A DNA stretch of 64,000 bases from Pseudoalteromonas marina (GCF_000238335.3 NZ_AHCB03000012.1:620001-684000), one strand, 5' to 3'; counted from the first letter of the stretch, positions 48,088-57,719 are shown. The notes: generated by a model not told the origin, from the sequence alone. Program-made: numbers and translations.

Positions 48088-48600
48088 ATGTTTGATCAAC
48101 AGTTAGCAAATACACAGTTTTGGCTTACAAAAAGCTTGAGCGAAATGAGCCAAAATGAATGGGAAGCTATTTGCGATGGCTGTGGTAAATGTTGTTTAAA
48201 TACGTTTATAGATAGTGAAGACGAAGACGATTTTTCCCCCACAGATCAGCTACGTGAAGGTGAACAGCTCATTTTCACAAATATTGTTTGTCAGTATTTA
48301 GATAATAATACCTGTGGGTGTAGCGAATACGAAAACCGCCAAACACTTGTCCCTTCTTGCGTAAAACTAACCAAAGAAAACCTTAAAGATATTTTCTTTA
48401 TGCCGCAGAGCTGCAGTTACCGCCGCCTGCATGAAGGGCGTGGTTTAGCTTCGTGGCACCCGTTATTAAATAACGGCGATAAAACACTTATGCATGATCT
48501 CGGTATTTCAGTAAAAGATAAAACAGTCAAAGACAGTAATGTAAAATTAGATGATTTTGATTTATACATTGCTGAGTGGCCAACAAAGGATTGCGATTAA
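48088..48600 (+). CDS. ycgN: YcgN-family Cys-cluster protein
   Basis: 170 residues. UPF0260/YkgJ-type cluster: CDGCGKCCLNTF near residue 30, then CQYLDNNTCGCSEYENR, SCVKLT and SCSYRRLHEGRGLASWHP. The Cys array suggests bound zinc or Fe-S. Function unknown; conserved in gammaproteobacteria near min genes. Its stop overlaps the next start (TAATG). Confidence 0.9.
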   Translation: MFDQQLANTQFWLTKSLSEMSQNEWEAICDGCGKCCLNTFIDSEDEDDFSPTDQLREGEQLIFTNIVCQYLDNNTCGCSEYENRQTLVPSCVKLTKENLKDIFFMPQSCSYRRLHEGRGLASWHPLLNNGDKTLMHDLGISVKDKTVKDSNVKLDDFDLYIAEWPTKDCD

Positions 48601-49118
48601 TGAGCAAGTTAAAAGCGAGTATTGGTTTAATAAACCCGAAGAGCCCTACTAACGTTGGCGGTGTGTTACGAGCTGCTGGGTGTTACGACGCAAAGCAGGT
48701 TTATTTTACGGGTAATCGATACCTTAATGCGCAAAAATTTCATACCGATACTAAAAATGTGGTTGAACGTATTCCATTAACCTCTACTGATAGCCTAGAA
48801 AAAGTAAAACCTGAAGGGGCAACCGTTGTTGTTGTTGAGTTAATTGAAGGGGCTACACCGCTCCCTGAATTTAAGCACCCAGAAAATGCATTTTATGTTT
48901 TGGGCCCAGAAGACGGTTCTGTTCCTAAAGACGTACTAAAGTGGTGCGATGAAGTAGTTTACATTCCTACTATAGGGTGTATGAACTTAGCTGCAACCTG
49001 TAATGTAGTACTTTACGATAGGCTTTCTAAATTAGGTGGTGTTAAAAGCAGTGATGACACAATAATAAGTTCGCGTGACACCAATAATAAAATGAAATGG
49101 GTTAAACCTGCTTTATAA
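48600..49118 (+). CDS. SpoU/TrmH-family RNA 2'-O-methyltransferase
   Basis: 172 residues from the ATG at 48600, which shares one base with the ycgN stop and has AAAGGA upstream. SPOUT fold with motif 1 NPKSPTNVGGVLRAAGCY (the Asn-Arg pair), motif 2 FYVLGPEDGSVP and motif 3 IPTIGCMNLAATCNVVLYD. The motif 3 Ser of many SpoU enzymes is replaced here by Cys-Met. The RNA target cannot be told. Co-translated with ycgN. Confidence 0.88.
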   Translation: MSKLKASIGLINPKSPTNVGGVLRAAGCYDAKQVYFTGNRYLNAQKFHTDTKNVVERIPLTSTDSLEKVKPEGATVVVVELIEGATPLPEFKHPENAFYVLGPEDGSVPKDVLKWCDEVVYIPTIGCMNLAATCNVVLYDRLSKLGGVKSSDDTIISSRDTNNKMKWVKPAL

Positions 49119-49275
49119 CTTTTGTAATGCCAATTAAATCTGCTAGTTGGCATTAGACACTGTCTATATTCAATTTCACGTTCTACCAATTTTTCATTCT
49201 CTAGATTTATTTCTCCTTCAAAAGTGTAAATAACGCCTACACTTAACTGACTATTAGTTTGACGATAGCTTTATT

Positions 49276-50169
49276 ATGCGCATTGTAGTCTTTTTGTTGT
49301 CCTTTATTAGTTGTTTTAGTTTCGCGAGTCAAAGCGTAACCTTCATTCATAAAAATAGCCTTAAAACTGTAGAAGGGCAGCGTTATAAATCGGGGCTTTT
49401 ATATAGCGCCCCAAATAGTAAACGCACATTACATATTGTTACTTTAGATTGGCCGCCTTATATAAGTAACGACTTATGTAACAAAGGGTGGGTCTATCAT
49501 TTTGCCGTTGCTGTTCTTAATAGTCAGGGTTACAGCGTTTATTTAGAATTTTTACCTTGGGCAAGAGCTGTGCGTAATGCGGAACTTGGAAAAGCCGATA
49601 TTTTAATGCCTGAGTACTTTATTGAAGACACTGCGCCTTCAGACTATGTTAATAATAAAATGAGAAGAGAGCTGCTTGGTATTTCAAATTCGTTTCAAGG
49701 TGGAAATATTGTATTTCTAAAGCGAAAAAACGCACCTGGTATTTTTACAGGTAATCTAAACTCATTAAAAGGCTCAACAATAGGTGTTGTAAGAGGATAT
49801 CAAAACACGCCTGAATTTGATGCCATGATGGATAATGAAGAGTTTAAAGTTATTAGTGCGGTAAACGATTTGCAGTTAATGCAATTACTTTTTGCCAAGC
49901 GGGTCGATCTTATTATAGGCGATCCTTCGGTGTTAACCCATTCAGTTACGTTTTCTGAGCTTAACCAAAGTGAAAAAATAGCACTGCTTAATGCTGTTGA
50001 GCAAGATGGCAAACCACTCCATTATAACTCATTGTATTTTGCTATAAGTAAGCTAACACCTAACTGGCTTGGAGTGCTAGATGATATAAATCAAGCCTTA
50101 TATATATTTTCTAATAGCGGTGAAACTGAGCGTTTAATCAATACTGTTTCAGAAGAATGTGCAGTTTGA
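49276..50169 (+). CDS. Periplasmic solute-binding protein (SBP_bac_3 type), orphan
   Basis: 297 residues with a short signal peptide (MRIVVFLLSFISCFSFA). Amino-acid-type binding fold: LDWPPYISNDLC, FLPWARAVRNAELGKADILMP, LKGSTIGVVRGYQNT and LLFAKRVDLIIGDPS. There is no permease or ATPase gene nearby. Such orphan SBP_bac_3 proteins in Alteromonadales are often sensory or of unknown use. Ligand unknown. Confidence 0.82.
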   Translation: MRIVVFLLSFISCFSFASQSVTFIHKNSLKTVEGQRYKSGLLYSAPNSKRTLHIVTLDWPPYISNDLCNKGWVYHFAVAVLNSQGYSVYLEFLPWARAVRNAELGKADILMPEYFIEDTAPSDYVNNKMRRELLGISNSFQGGNIVFLKRKNAPGIFTGNLNSLKGSTIGVVRGYQNTPEFDAMMDNEEFKVISAVNDLQLMQLLFAKRVDLIIGDPSVLTHSVTFSELNQSEKIALLNAVEQDGKPLHYNSLYFAISKLTPNWLGVLDDINQALYIFSNSGETERLINTVSEECAV

Positions 50170-50267
50170 ATATGCATGATGATTTGGAACGTTCTAATCA
50201 CCTTGTGCCCAAACAACTTATTAACAATGTAGAATCAGTTTAACTTGTTAATGGAGTGAAAATAAAA

Positions 50268-51518
50268 ATGAGCACACTGAACACACATCACGATTATGGC
50301 GTTAATAAACAGCACAACAAAAATTATCTGTTTCCCCTAACTGCAATGACAACCCTGTTTTTTTTATGGGGTTTTATTACAGTATTAAATGATGTATTGA
50401 TTCCACGATTAAAAGGCGTATTTGATCTTAGCTACTTTGAGGCAATGCTAGTGCAGTTTTGCTTTTTTGGTGCCTATTTCATTGTATCTATTCCCGCTGG
50501 TATTTTAGTTAAACAGCTTGGTTATAAAAAAGGTATTTTAACGGGGCTTATTATTGCTTCGATTGGTTGTATGCTTTTTTACCCTGCAGTAGTAGTGCAT
50601 GAGTATTGGTTGTTTTTAGGCGCATTGTTCGTGCTTGCTGCTGGTATAACCGTATTGCAAGTATCAGCTAATCCATACGTTGCGGCTCTTGGTCCTGATA
50701 AAACCGCCTCTTCACGATTAAACTTAGCACAAGCGCTTAATGCCTTGGGTACTACAGTAGGGCCTTACGTAGGAGGTATTCTCTTTTTCGGTACTGCTGG
50801 TACATTGGCTGCGTCTGCTGCATCGGCAGAATCAGTAAAAGTGCCTTATTTAATGTTGGCTGCAGCACTTTTATTAATTGCCATTGTGTTTGCATTTATA
50901 AAGTTACCTGAAATTGAAGCCCATAAGGAAGACAGTACAGACACCGAAACTCGCTCTTTAATGCAAGCACCTCACCTTACTATGGGGGTTGTAGCAATAT
51001 TTTGTTATGTAGGCGGTGAAGTAGCTATAGGTAGCTTTTTAGTTAATTACTTTGGTGAAGCACACATTGCTGGGCTTGAAGAGCATGCTGCTGCGGCACT
51101 TATTAGTTATTATTGGGGCGGAGCAATGGTTGGGCGTTTTGTAGGCTCTGCGTTGTTACAAAAAATTGCGCCTTCTAAAGCAATTGCCTTTAATGCTATC
51201 AGTGTTATTGCGTTGTTATTAATCACTATTTTTACACAAGGTGATGTCGCTTTGTATTCAGTATTGGCAATCGGGTTGTTTAATTCAATTATGTTTCCAA
51301 CTATATTTTCTGTTGCGATTGAAAAATTAGGCCCGTTAACCAGTAAAGGCTCTGGTTGGCTATGTTTAGCGATTGTAGGTGGTGCATTAGTACCTTTACT
51401 ACAAGGGTATATTGCCGATACCGTAAATATTCAAGATAGCTTTTTCGTGCCTATGGTATGTTACGTATTTATAGCTTGGTATGGTTTAAATGCTGTTCGT
51501 TTAGCTAAAAAATGGTAA
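50268..51518 (+). CDS. Sugar/H+ symporter, FucP/GluP family (MFS)
   Basis: 416 residues from the ATG at 50268 (GGAG 11 nt upstream); a GTG four codons earlier overlaps that site. Twelve hydrophobic segments. FucP/GluP signatures: LFFLWGFITVLNDVLIPRLK in helix 1, LVKQLGYKKGI in the helix 2-3 loop, and VLQVSANPYVAALGP followed by SSRLNLAQALNALGTTVGP. Imports glucose, galactose or a related sugar with protons. No sugar enzyme genes lie beside it. A strong hairpin follows. Confidence 0.9.
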   Translation: MSTLNTHHDYGVNKQHNKNYLFPLTAMTTLFFLWGFITVLNDVLIPRLKGVFDLSYFEAMLVQFCFFGAYFIVSIPAGILVKQLGYKKGILTGLIIASIGCMLFYPAVVVHEYWLFLGALFVLAAGITVLQVSANPYVAALGPDKTASSRLNLAQALNALGTTVGPYVGGILFFGTAGTLAASAASAESVKVPYLMLAAALLLIAIVFAFIKLPEIEAHKEDSTDTETRSLMQAPHLTMGVVAIFCYVGGEVAIGSFLVNYFGEAHIAGLEEHAAAALISYYWGGAMVGRFVGSALLQKIAPSKAIAFNAISVIALLLITIFTQGDVALYSVLAIGLFNSIMFPTIFSVAIEKLGPLTSKGSGWLCLAIVGGALVPLLQGYIADTVNIQDSFFVPMVCYVFIAWYGLNAVRLAKKW

Positions 51519-51533
51519 AAAATGTAATGAATG

Positions 51534-51573
51534 ATAATGGCTGAATACGTATTCAGTCATTATTATTTTCTTT
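51534..51573 (+). terminator. Terminator after the sugar symporter
   Basis: ATAATGGCTGAATAC / GTATTCAGTCATTAT inverted repeat (one wobble), followed by a T-rich stretch with TTTTCTTTTT. Confidence 0.75.
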
Positions 51574-51668
51574 TTATATGGAACATTCCAAATTGTTTTA
51601 TCTATTGAACATTATTTATGTAAAATTAACTACTTAAAATTTGTAATTAAGTTTATCTAGTCCTTTTT

Positions 51669-51719
51669 CATTGTTTTTAGCTGCTATTTTCGGAAAAACC
51701 GAAAATAGCTAAGACAATG
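51669..51719. repeat. Long imperfect inverted repeat upstream of the chemoreceptor
   Basis: Core GCTATTTTCGG-AAAAA-CCGAAAATAGC is an 11-bp perfect stem. Beyond a 4-nt bulge it extends through TTAGC-type pairs to CATTGT / ACAATG ends, about 21 pairs in all. No T-run on either side, so it is not a terminator. It lies about 50 nt before the chemoreceptor ATG. Confidence 0.6.
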
Positions 51720-51770
51720 CTCACATTATTTGCTAAAACTAGAATGCTAAAAATAAATTAAAGGGCATTT

Positions 51771-53660
51771 ATGTTTGGGGCATTCAAGTTTACGACAAAA
51801 GTCACAATAGCAGCGTCTGTTGTACTCGTTTTGGTATTAGGGTTATTCACTGTAAATAACTACTTTACCTTAAAAAACCAAACACAAAATCAGCTTGCTC
51901 TCGTGTTGCAACAAAACTCAGAATCTGTTTCTCAAAATATAGCTAGCTGGTTAAATGCAAAGCTGGCCATTGTTAGTGCGTTTGCTAAAACCCACCAACC
52001 ATCAGATCCAAGTACGCTTACATTACTACAATTAAACACAGCAGGGTTAGCAGGTAGTTTTAAAAACACCTATATTGGCCAATCTAACGGTAATTTTATT
52101 TTAAATGATCAAAGCATTGTTTTACCGCCAGATTTTGATGCAACATCACGTCCTTGGTATAAGCTAGTCGAAAACAAAACCAATACTGCCTTTACTACTC
52201 CCTATATTGATGTAACAACTAACGAGTTAACGATATCTGCTGTTGTGCCTATAAACCAAAATGACCGTTTTGTTGGTGTTGCTGGTGCTGATATTGATAT
52301 GCAAACTGTGACAGAAATTATTAATAATATTGATTTTTTAGGGCTGGGTTATGGTTTTTTACTCGATGACAGCGGCCAAATATTAAGTCACCCACAAAGC
52401 AATGTTAACCTAAAAAATATCGCTGAGTTATTTGGCACCCAACCATTACTTAGTAGCGAGTTTGTTGAATATCAAATAGCTGGCGAAACTAAATTAGTTT
52501 CGTTTAATAAAATACGTGGTATTGAAAATGTAAATTGGTATTTAGGGGTTGTTATTGATCAACAAAAAGCATTTGCTAGTGTATCTAGTTTTGGTGAAAC
52601 GGCATTTATTTACTTAATTGTGGGTACAATCGTCATTGTAATTTTAATGCAATTTTTACTTCGTTATTTAATGCGTCCAATGAATCGGTTAAATGACGCT
52701 ATAAAAGATATTTCACAGGGAGAAGGTGATTTAACACGCCGTTTAGAGATAGAAAATGACGATGAGTTTGGTGAGCTAAGTCATTCATTCAATGTGTTTA
52801 TTGAAAAAATTCAATCATCAATCGAACAAGTTAAAAATACAACAATACTTCTTGATGGCGTAATAGCCAGTCTGCTATCACAAACTCATTCTTCACTTGC
52901 GATGTATGACGATCAAAGTATGCGTACTGATAGCGTTGCAGCTGCAATTAATCAATTTACAGGGATGACATCAGATATATTCAATAGTGCATCTGACGCA
53001 TCAACACTTGCAAAAGATGCGAATAAGCACTCTACACAAAACCAAGAAATATTAAGCAATAATGTTGCTGGGATCCATGAGCTATCTGCCAATATAGTGC
53101 AAGCTCAACAAACTATTAATAGCTTAAATGCACATACAGAAAGCATTGGTAATGTTTTAGAAGTGATTAAAGGCGTGAGTGAACAAACCAACTTACTTGC
53201 ATTGAATGCGGCTATTGAAGCAGCTCGTGCAGGTGAAGCCGGACGTGGTTTTGCAGTAGTGGCTGATGAAGTTCGACAATTAGCTCATCGCACCAAAGAA
53301 TCAACGCAAGAGATAGAAGAAACAGTCATAGAATTGCAAAAAGGGTCAACTTTGGCTGTGGAGTTAATGAAAACAAGTTTGCAAGGCAGTGAAAAAAGCG
53401 TGTCAGAAGCTGATGCAGTTGGAGAATTAATGCAGCAAGTCATAGAGGATATAAAACAAATAAGTGCTGCTAACCATGCCGTTGCGGGCGCTACAGAAGA
53501 ACAAAATCAAGTTGTTAAATCATTAGATGCAGATATACAAACTATCAGCGAACTATCTATTCAAAGTAAAACCAACCTAAATAATACTCTAAACGAATGT
53601 ACAAAACTGAGGCAACAATTCGGTGATTTAGAACAAATGGTTAAAAAGTTTAGAGTATAG
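51771..53660 (+). CDS. Methyl-accepting chemotaxis protein with dCache sensor
   Basis: 629 residues. Membrane helix 1 about 12-31, periplasmic double-Cache domain about 35-280 ([17 protein letters not shown], then [20 protein letters not shown], a ligand-site pattern of small-molecule dCache receptors). Membrane helix 2 about 281-302, HAMP about 303-355, and a signalling domain with hairpin tip [20 protein letters not shown] and [12 protein letters not shown]. No CheR-binding pentapeptide at the C-terminus. First gene of a three-gene unit with a diguanylate cyclase (2-nt gap) and a DsbA-like protein. Confidence 0.93.
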   Translation: MFGAFKFTTKVTIAASVVLVLVLGLFTVNNYFTLKNQTQNQLALVLQQNSESVSQNIASWLNAKLAIVSAFAKTHQPSDPSTLTLLQLNTAGLAGSFKNTYIGQSNGNFILNDQSIVLPPDFDATSRPWYKLVENKTNTAFTTPYIDVTTNELTISAVVPINQNDRFVGVAGADIDMQTVTEIINNIDFLGLGYGFLLDDSGQILSHPQSNVNLKNIAELFGTQPLLSSEFVEYQIAGETKLVSFNKIRGIENVNWYLGVVIDQQKAFASVSSFGETAFIYLIVGTIVIVILMQFLLRYLMRPMNRLNDAIKDISQGEGDLTRRLEIENDDEFGELSHSFNVFIEKIQSSIEQVKNTTILLDGVIASLLSQTHSSLAMYDDQSMRTDSVAAAINQFTGMTSDIFNSASDASTLAKDANKHSTQNQEILSNNVAGIHELSANIVQAQQTINSLNAHTESIGNVLEVIKGVSEQTNLLALNAAIEAARAGEAGRGFAVVADEVRQLAHRTKESTQEIEETVIELQKGSTLAVELMKTSLQGSEKSVSEADAVGELMQQVIEDIKQISAANHAVAGATEEQNQVVKSLDADIQTISELSIQSKTNLNNTLNECTKLRQQFGDLEQMVKKFRV

Positions 53661-53662
53661 AT

Positions 53663-54751
53663 ATGGAAGAGGAAAAATTAGCTAAGTCAAATTGGCGCAA
53701 TTTAATTAACATAGATAGCGTTTACAACTCAGACAGGCAGCGTCAAGCACTTTCATTATTTACAATGATAGCCTTTGCTATTCTTATATTGGGTTTTTTA
53801 CTTCTATCTAATTATGATGTGTATTCGCCCATCTTAAGTGTGGCTTTGCTCGTTGCTAATATGACGATCATTGCCTGCACTGTTTACTTCTTCAAAACCG
53901 GTAAGCTAGAGGTTGTGTCTTTAATAACCATGCTAATCATTTTTATTATGTGTATTGCGCTTATTTACACAGGTGGTAAAGAGAACACTGCGTTGTATTG
54001 GCTTATGTTTTATCCAGTTGTTACCTTTGCTACTCTCGGTGTTAAATTAGGGTTATGGCTTAGTGGGTTTTTATTGGTCTGCTGTTTAGGGCTATTATAC
54101 GGCCCTAATTTTGGGCAGGTCGATTACGGTTTTGTAGAAAAATCACGTTTTATGGCTTCGTTTAGTTTGGTGTTTATTTTTTCGTTGATTGGTGAATTTT
54201 TTAGATATAAAAGCCATCAATCTATTGCTGAAATAACTTTGGCACAAAAAAAGGATGCGTATACCGATCAGCTAACAGGGGCTGCCAATAGGCGTTTTGT
54301 TACATCTCATTTTTTTAAGCTGGTTAGCGATAATCCCGATAATTATTTACCGTTCTCAATTTTACTTTTGGACTTAGATCACTTTAAATCCATTAATGAT
54401 AACTATGGTCATGATTGTGGTGATACTGTCCTAATAGAATTTACTAAAATGCTTGAGTCACACTTCAGCAGCGATTCAATAAAAGCGCGTTATGGTGGTG
54501 AAGAGTTTGTGGTAATTCTCCCAAAAGCGACTATTCAAACTGCAGAGCACATTGCTAACAACTTTAGAGAAAGTGTTGCCAATACAACACTTTTGAATGT
54601 TGATAGTAAAAACGTAGCACTTACCTGTAGCATAGGTGTAGCACAAGTAAATAAACTATCAGATTACAATGATGCTTTAAAACAAGCCGATCGATGCCTT
54701 TATAAAGCAAAGGAAACGGGTCGAAATAAAGTTGTTTCAGCTTTTATGTAG
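53663..54751 (+). CDS. Membrane diguanylate cyclase
   Basis: 362 residues. Five or six hydrophobic helices between about 30 and 185, then a GGDEF domain from about 200. The active site GGEEF is intact near 278-282 (RYGGEEFVVIL) and TDQLTGAANRRF marks its start. The I-site position reads SSDS rather than RxxD, so product inhibition through that site is not expected. Starts 2 nt after the chemoreceptor stop, hence translationally coupled. Confidence 0.9.
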   Translation: MEEEKLAKSNWRNLINIDSVYNSDRQRQALSLFTMIAFAILILGFLLLSNYDVYSPILSVALLVANMTIIACTVYFFKTGKLEVVSLITMLIIFIMCIALIYTGGKENTALYWLMFYPVVTFATLGVKLGLWLSGFLLVCCLGLLYGPNFGQVDYGFVEKSRFMASFSLVFIFSLIGEFFRYKSHQSIAEITLAQKKDAYTDQLTGAANRRFVTSHFFKLVSDNPDNYLPFSILLLDLDHFKSINDNYGHDCGDTVLIEFTKMLESHFSSDSIKARYGGEEFVVILPKATIQTAEHIANNFRESVANTTLLNVDSKNVALTCSIGVAQVNKLSDYNDALKQADRCLYKAKETGRNKVVSAFM

Positions 54752-54759
54752 GAGTTGTT

Positions 54760-55374
54760 ATGTTTCAAAGTAAGTTAATTTATATACACGATCCAATGTG
54801 TAGTTGGTGTTGGGGCTATGCACCTACGTGGCTAAAATTAAAAGAACAACTTGAGCATAAAATTATTGTTGAATATAAAGTGGGCGGCTTAGCTGCCGAT
54901 AGTCAGCAGCCTATGCCAAAAGCAATGAAAGAAATGCTTGAAGGTACGTGGCATAAAATACAAAAGCAATTAGGTACCCAGTTTAATTATGACTTTTGGC
55001 GTAATTGCGAACCTCGACGTTCTACTTACCCGGCTTGTAGAGCAGCTCTGATCGCGCGTAAAACCAATAAAGAAGTGCAAATGATAGAAGCAATCCAGCG
55101 TGCTTACTATTTAAATGCGCAAAACCCTTCTGATGAAGCCACCTTAGTAGCGCTTGCTCAAGGCATTGGTTTAGATAAAGAGGGATTTGCAAATGAATTA
55201 GTCAGCTCATCATTAAATAATGAATTGAGTGACGAGTTGGCATTTGTTAATGCGTTGCCTATTAATGGCTTTCCTTCCTTGGTACTTATTCATAACAACA
55301 GCTACTATCCTATTGGCGTTAATTACACAGACTGGCAAAGCACTTACAGCCAAATTTTAAATATTATTGATTAG
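54760..55374 (+). CDS. DsbA-family thiol oxidoreductase-like protein (FrnE-like)
   Basis: 204 residues. Thioredoxin-fold DsbA family with redox motif CSWC (Cys14, Cys17, in HDPMCSWCWGY) and the cis-Pro region LPINGFPSLVLI. No signal peptide, so cytoplasmic, as for FrnE-type proteins. Third gene of the chemoreceptor unit (8-nt gap). Substrate unknown; a link to the receptor is suggested only by position. Confidence 0.87.
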   Translation: MFQSKLIYIHDPMCSWCWGYAPTWLKLKEQLEHKIIVEYKVGGLAADSQQPMPKAMKEMLEGTWHKIQKQLGTQFNYDFWRNCEPRRSTYPACRAALIARKTNKEVQMIEAIQRAYYLNAQNPSDEATLVALAQGIGLDKEGFANELVSSSLNNELSDELAFVNALPINGFPSLVLIHNNSYYPIGVNYTDWQSTYSQILNIID

Positions 55375-55425
55375 GCAGCGTTAATTTTAACGCTTCGACC
55401 GTCTTTATTCTGCTATAAGTCCTGA

Positions 55426-55443
55426 TTATGACAGCTGTCATAA
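55426..55443. promoter_or_regulatory. 18-bp perfect palindrome upstream of the TonB2 operon
   Basis: TTATGACAGCTGTCATAA, fully symmetric, 143 nt before the first gene of the operon. It fits a dimeric repressor operator; it does not match Fur, ArgR, MetJ or LexA consensus sites as I know them. Confidence 0.5.
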
Positions 55444-55506
55444 AAGCGACTTTTTTGCGCAACATCCTTGTCATCTTTTATCTATAAACTTCCCTTCATT
55501 GAATTA

Positions 55507-55540
55507 TTCAAGCCACTAAAGCTCTGTTTATTGGCTTGAA
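55507..55540. promoter_or_regulatory. Inverted repeat in the TonB2 operon leader
   Basis: Perfect 9-bp arms TTCAAGCCA / TGGCTTGAA separated by 16 nt, 46 nt before the first start codon. Either a second operator or a leader hairpin. Confidence 0.45.
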
Positions 55541-55585
55541 ATACAACCTAGCAAATCCGCTAATTAACGAGTAAAGGTGTATGCG

Positions 55586-56338
55586 ATGAAAGGCGTTAAA
55601 CCATTAATCTTAGCTGGTATTGTGGCCGCAAGTGCAGCAGTACACGCTAACGATTTAGATAAGGTTATTGATAAAAGCAGCGAAATTAATAAATCAGCTG
55701 CGCAATCACAAACAAAAATAGACAAGATTGCAGATTCAATGCAAGGACGTTTACAGCAATTTAAAACGCTCAATAAAGAGATTGACGGTTTAGCTGTTTA
55801 TAACGCGCAGTTAAATAAACAGCTTAATAATCAAATTGAAGAAATGGAATCGCTTAACCTATCAATGGATCAGGTTTCTATTATTGAGCGCCAAATTACA
55901 CCACTTATGATGCGAATGATCACAGGTCTTGAGCAGTTTGTATCGTTAGACATTCCCTTTTTGCAAGACGAGCGCGCTAAGCGTTTAGTATCACTGAAAG
56001 CCATGATGGACCGCGCTGATATCACCTCGAGTGAAAAATTTCGTCGTGTGCTAGAAGCTTACCAAGTAGAGGTAGACTACGGGCGCACTATTGAAGCTTA
56101 CACCGCATTGTTAGATGTAAACGGTAAAGAGCGTGAAGTTGACTTTTTACGCATTGGCCGATTAGAGCTGATTTACTTAACACGTGATGGTAAACACGCT
56201 GGTAGCTACAACACAGAGACTAAAACGTTTGAAACATTACCAGATTCAACAATTAGTCAAATCAACAAAGGTTTACGTATTGCGCGCAAGCAACTTGCCC
56301 CAGATATGCTAACTCTGCCAGTACACGCAGCAGAATAA
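55586..56338 (+). CDS. DUF3450 periplasmic coiled-coil protein of the TonB2 operon
   Basis: 250 residues from the ATG at 55586 (AAAGG 8 nt upstream; an earlier GTG overlaps that site). Signal peptide (MKGVKPLILAGIVAASAAVHA), a long coiled coil (about 22-95), then the DUF3450 domain with ITPLMMRMI, DIPFLQDERAKRL and VDFLRIGRLELIYLTRDG. Always found, to my knowledge, next to ExbB-like genes; it probably contacts the periplasmic part of the TtpC-like protein. First of six genes with gaps of at most about 50 nt. Confidence 0.9.
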   Translation: MKGVKPLILAGIVAASAAVHANDLDKVIDKSSEINKSAAQSQTKIDKIADSMQGRLQQFKTLNKEIDGLAVYNAQLNKQLNNQIEEMESLNLSMDQVSIIERQITPLMMRMITGLEQFVSLDIPFLQDERAKRLVSLKAMMDRADITSSEKFRRVLEAYQVEVDYGRTIEAYTALLDVNGKEREVDFLRIGRLELIYLTRDGKHAGSYNTETKTFETLPDSTISQINKGLRIARKQLAPDMLTLPVHAAE

Positions 56339-56348
56339 GAGGTTAAAA

Positions 56349-57716
56349 ATGAAATTGTTTACTCAAATGACAAAAATGGCATTGTTTGTTACAAGCCTCG
56401 GTTTTGCAGGCGTTAGCACTGCGGCAGAAACAATGGATCTTGATTCATTATTAAAAACATTAGAAAACGGCAAGACCGTTCAAAGTGCGCAAAATAAACA
56501 ACGAGAGCAGGAGTTTACTTCTCGCCAAAACCAGCAAGTTCAAATGTTAAATGATACAACTGCAAAGCGTAACCAAATGCTTGTTGAATCAGAGCGCCTT
56601 GAAACACAATTTGAAGAAAACGAAGTTAAACTAGCAAACTTAACCGATACCTTATCTAAGCGAATGGGATCACTTAAAGAGTTATTTGGGGTATTACAGC
56701 AAGTCGCTGGGGACTCTAGCAATAAGTTTGCTACTTCGGTTGTATCAGCAGAATTACCGGGCCGTAGTGACTTTATGGACGAGTTAGCTCAAAAAATGGG
56801 TTCAACGTCTAAGCTTGCTTCAATAGAAGATATTGAAAAGGTGTGGTACGAGCTGCAACGTGAAATGACTGAGCAAGGTAAAGTCAGTCGCTTTAATACT
56901 TCAGTTATTGTTGAAGGTGGAAATAAAGCAGAGCAAGAAGTTGTTCGTGTTGGTGCCTTTAACTTAATTTCACAGGGTCAATACTTAGAATATAACCCAG
57001 GAACAAACACGCTGAGCGCGCTTACTCGCCAACCAGTGTCTCGTTATACTGCTACAGCTGCTGACTTACAAGATGCTAAAAGTGGTGTTGTACAGTTTGC
57101 ATTAGACCCAACAGGAGGCTCTATTTTAGGCTTACTTGTTCAAGCACCAGATACATCAGAGCAAGTTCATCAAGGTGGTGCGGTTGGTTATGTAATTTTA
57201 GGTGTTGGTTTGCTTGCTTTATTAATTGCAATTGAGCGCTTTATTTCATTGTTACTTGTTGGTGGGAAAATTCGTCGCCAATTAAAAGATTCAGTAGCGC
57301 GTGACGACAATCCGCTAGGTCGTGTAATGAAAGTAAAAGACGACTACCCACATGTTGCTTACGACACGTTAGAGCTTAAATTAAGTGAAGCAATTTTACG
57401 TGAAATGCCAAAAATCACACGTAACTTAACGCTTATAAAAATCATCTCTGTTGTTGCCCCATTACTTGGCTTGCTAGGTACAGTTACCGGTATGATCAAC
57501 ACGTTCCAAGCAATCACATTATTTGGTACTGGCGACCCTAAACTAATGGCTGGTGGTATTTCTCAGGCACTAGTTACGACCGTACTTGGCTTAGTTGTGG
57601 CAATCCCAACAGTGTTTATATACACATTACTAAACACGCGTTCAAAAGGCTTACTGCTTATTTTACAAGAGCAAAGCGCAGGTATCATTGCTGAGCGAAG
57701 CGAGAAGGGAGAATAA
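56349..57716 (+). CDS. TtpC-like long ExbB/MotA-TolQ family protein
   Basis: 455 residues. Signal peptide (ending VSTAAE), a coiled-coil periplasmic region (about 35-110), a middle domain (about 110-265), then the ExbB core with membrane helices near 275-297, 360-385 and 405-430 (LLGLLGTVTGMINTFQAI). This is the architecture of Vibrio TtpC, an extra ExbB-like protein needed by TonB2. Together with the DUF3450 protein it makes a large periplasmic extension of the motor. Confidence 0.92.
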   Translation: MKLFTQMTKMALFVTSLGFAGVSTAAETMDLDSLLKTLENGKTVQSAQNKQREQEFTSRQNQQVQMLNDTTAKRNQMLVESERLETQFEENEVKLANLTDTLSKRMGSLKELFGVLQQVAGDSSNKFATSVVSAELPGRSDFMDELAQKMGSTSKLASIEDIEKVWYELQREMTEQGKVSRFNTSVIVEGGNKAEQEVVRVGAFNLISQGQYLEYNPGTNTLSALTRQPVSRYTATAADLQDAKSGVVQFALDPTGGSILGLLVQAPDTSEQVHQGGAVGYVILGVGLLALLIAIERFISLLLVGGKIRRQLKDSVARDDNPLGRVMKVKDDYPHVAYDTLELKLSEAILREMPKITRNLTLIKIISVVAPLLGLLGTVTGMINTFQAITLFGTGDPKLMAGGISQALVTTVLGLVVAIPTVFIYTLLNTRSKGLLLILQEQSAGIIAERSEKGE

Positions 57717-57719
57717 ACC

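Noticed and set aside
55378..55393. GCGTTAA-TT-TTAACGC hairpin after the DsbA-like gene as a terminator
   Set aside because: The stem is real but it lacks a T-run on either strand; too weak to list.
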